NCBI GenBank assembly: GCA_033239005.1
Contig: BSQZ01000036.1
Span: 260,001-324,000, forward strand
Origin: Lamellibrachia satsuma
Lineage: Eukaryota > Annelida > Polychaeta > Sabellida > Siboglinidae
Direction: 5' to 3'
Length of the DNA stretch: 64,000 bases
Numbering within the stretch: the stretch's first letter is position 1; each line of letters begins with the position of its first letter. The position numbers and the translations under genes are program-made. Positions 61,885 through 64,000 of the stretch are shown here, in pieces. The notes under the pieces are model-generated. The model was not told where the DNA came from. It searched no databases and saw only the letters and a program-made list of their open reading frames with translations.

Positions 61885-62017
61885 CTCCTGGTTGGGTTCT
61901 CTTCGGGTTTCTTCTTGAGGTCACGACTGGTTTCAATTTTGTTAACATATTTCGACACATTTGATGGAGAGTCACCAGTCGTGACCTCAAGAAGAAACCC
62001 GAAGAGGAACCAACCAG
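61885..62017. repeat. Inverted repeat with 46-bp arms next to the CR1 5' break
   Basis: Left arm 61885-61931 (CTCCTGGTTGGGTTCTCTTC and on) is mirrored by 61973-62017 (ACCAGTCGTGACCTCAAGAA and on) with about two or three differences; the loop is about 41 bases. A reading frame runs through it into the CR1 endonuclease by chance. Confidence 0.88.
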
Positions 62018-62649
62018 CAGTTTGCAGTTCAAATATACGGACAGTGTCTCCATGCAGTTCATTAATATCAATGCACCCCTTCTGACGAAGAATCACAGTA
62101 TGTTGCCCATTGCCTACAAATAATGTATACATCCGTTATATGTAATGTAGTAGAAAAATGCGAGTTCTGGTACTGGCGTCTTTTTGCAAAATGTGTTTCC
62201 GTCGTGCAATAACGGTAAATATTTCACTAAAAACAACTTTTATAACAATTTGTTTGTATTCAATCGTTGAAATAGGAAACACGACCGACCAGTACATGCC
62301 GATTGCCGTTGCGCCGTGAACTTTCAACATTTACTATGTGATCGATTTGAGTGTATGAGTAATTTAACAGTCGTTTGTACGAACAGTAATATGTGACAAC
62401 TGGGACTCAATGTTTATGTTCACCAGCCGTTTTAATATAACTGTGAATTGCTTTAAGCTTTTGGGGACAAGAAGTAACATTTGCCAAAGATGCCGTTTTA
62501 TGAATAATCCGCCAGATGGCAACATTATATTATTGCTCTTATAATTCACGGCAATTAGCATGCATATTAAATAACTTTCCCCCATATGTTATCATTTACA
62601 TTGTTACATTTGCTTGTTTACTGCAAACCTGTTTCTGTAGCAATTGTGT
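62018..62649. other. Non-coding region, nothing recognised
   Basis: No supported gene or repeat between the inverted repeat and family Z copy 2. Confidence 0.4.
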
Positions 62650-64000
62650 CTAGATTAGACGACTGTTTGAATTGATTGACTGGACTACATATTCGTGGCC
62701 GTGCTACGTGTCTTATTCGTGGCCGTACTAATTCTAAATATCTTGTTCGTGGCCGTACTAATTCTAAATGTCGTCTTGTTAGTGGCCGCGCTACGTGTCT
62801 TGTTCGTGGCCGTACTAATTCTAAGTGCCTTGTTCGAGGCCGCTCTAAGTAACTGCGTTGTGCCGTTCTGAGCAGATTTTCATAGCTCATGTTCCCCAAC
62901 TATTCCTTGTGTATCCGTGTGTCTCTTGACCATCCCCTGTCTCTTTTAACGTCGACAGTTCCCTCCAATATTTCCCGTTGAATTCCTTCATGTCTGATGA
63001 TGTGGCCACAAAGTGACAGTTTGTGTTTCTTTATTTCATTGAAGTGTTGCTTTTTTATTCATAACTCAGTACAGCTTGTGCGCCATTAAAAACGGACAAA
63101 GACAAAGTGCATGTGTCTACACAAACGCATCAGGACAGACACAAAATGACGAATGTAATTTGGTGTTCTGATATTTCTACTTTGTCTAATTAAAGACAAC
63201 ATATTTTTTAAATATTGTTTATTTTCCTGTGTCCATTAAGGCATTTACGATTTCCACCATTTTGGAAAAGAAATTAAATGTGAAATTGATAACACGTGGT
63301 ATTGACACGAAAGGGGGAATGCACAAGTATACGCTTCTCGTCCATTATTCAACTAGGGTCGTTACGTTAACATCACTAGCAAACATGCCCGTCCCCAAGA
63401 CGGAATAACTTGGTAGTTCATCAGTGACAGTCATGATAGCAACGTTTACAAAATGCCTTAGGCCAATATACCATAAATACGCTCGAGATTGTTTAAGGGA
63501 ACGTATTATCAGAAATAAACGCGTCACGCACGTGATGCAATACTCGTTGCATGTTCAAAATGTTGAAGGTCACGTGAATTTAGACCCATGGATACTTATG
63601 TTGGTTGTGGAATAGTAGAATATTTTTTTATTGTGTATTGTTCCTCAATCGGCGACTTCGGGCCAATATGTGAGTGCGGTTTTTTTATTGATTAATATAA
63701 ACCGCCCATATGGCGCTACGTATTGTCAAACGGTTTACGTACCGAAGTATTTGCGCGCGCGTGGTTTCTGGGATTGTTGGAAGTTGCGTCAGTGAGGGTG
63801 TGCGCGTGGGCGCGTGCGTGCCCAATACCACATTAACCTTTATTTGTGACTTTGCGGTGAAAAATTTATGGGAAAAACACCACTGTGTTTCCTATTAGCT
63901 AGTTTATAATTACGGTGTCTGCAAACTGTTTTTCATGAGAATGACAAACACGTAATTGCGCAACGATCTAGTAATTTGCCGAGTCAATCAAAGCAGTGCA
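62650..64000. repeat. Family Z block, copy 2, running off the window
   Basis: Matches 55880-57370 over its whole length, including a shorter 24-bp minisatellite at 62685-62860 (locus 3 of 3, with CGTACTAATTCTAA variants). The copy has extra DNA at about 63030-63080 and 63260-63350 that copy 1 lacks. It continues past the window end. Confidence 0.85.

Overview
The window looks like nuclear DNA from an invertebrate animal. It carries multi-exon genes with GT-AG introns, a great density of decayed non-LTR retrotransposons (CR1-like, RTE-like and others), hAT DNA transposons, a tRNA-derived SINE, a Gypsy-type LTR element and many mini- and microsatellites. Vertebrate repeats such as Alu, L1 or B1 are not seen. 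CR1 elements, GT11 fucosyltransferases and an SMPDL3-type phosphodiesterase fit an invertebrate deuterostome or a lophotrochozoan; I cannot name the species.

Three cellular genes can be supported. (1) 5739-14777, minus strand: a ten-exon gene whose exons join without a frame break into a 668-residue FG-GAP membrane protein (plant DEX1-like layout). (2) 18558-24647, minus strand: a six-exon gene for a secreted or GPI-anchored acid sphingomyelinase-like phosphodiesterase (SMPDL3 type, about 454 residues) with all metal-binding motifs. (3) 43809-44824, plus strand: the last, catalytic exon of a GT11 alpha-1,2-fucosyltransferase. A possible orphan exon lies at 53336-53755 (minus).

The rest is mobile and repeat DNA. 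1-446 is a large near-perfect foldback. CR1-like elements lie at 1245-3757 (+), 25020-25365 (+), 32462-33506 (+), 38176-42330 (-, with both ORFs and a tandem 5' leader) and 60130-61835 (-). 27-38 kb is a mosaic of three unnamed dispersed families (called X, Y and Z here), minisatellites and a small hAT-like element with an 8-bp target duplication. 45134-50485 looks like a hAT transposon that later received two LINE insertions, one with a clean 16-bp target duplication. 50910-52489 is a shrunken Gypsy/CsRn1-like LTR element in which the gag start is joined to integrase. 55.9-64 kb holds duplicated copies of family Z carrying a 24/48-bp minisatellite.

The most interesting signal is at 10164-11090. 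A 77-bp minisatellite has grown from the end of exon 5 of the FG-GAP gene, so that every one of 12 units carries its own splice donor. Only the first donor in the transcript keeps the reading frame. In the next gene a second minisatellite starts within about 20 bases of an exon end whose best-fitting donor is GC, not GT.
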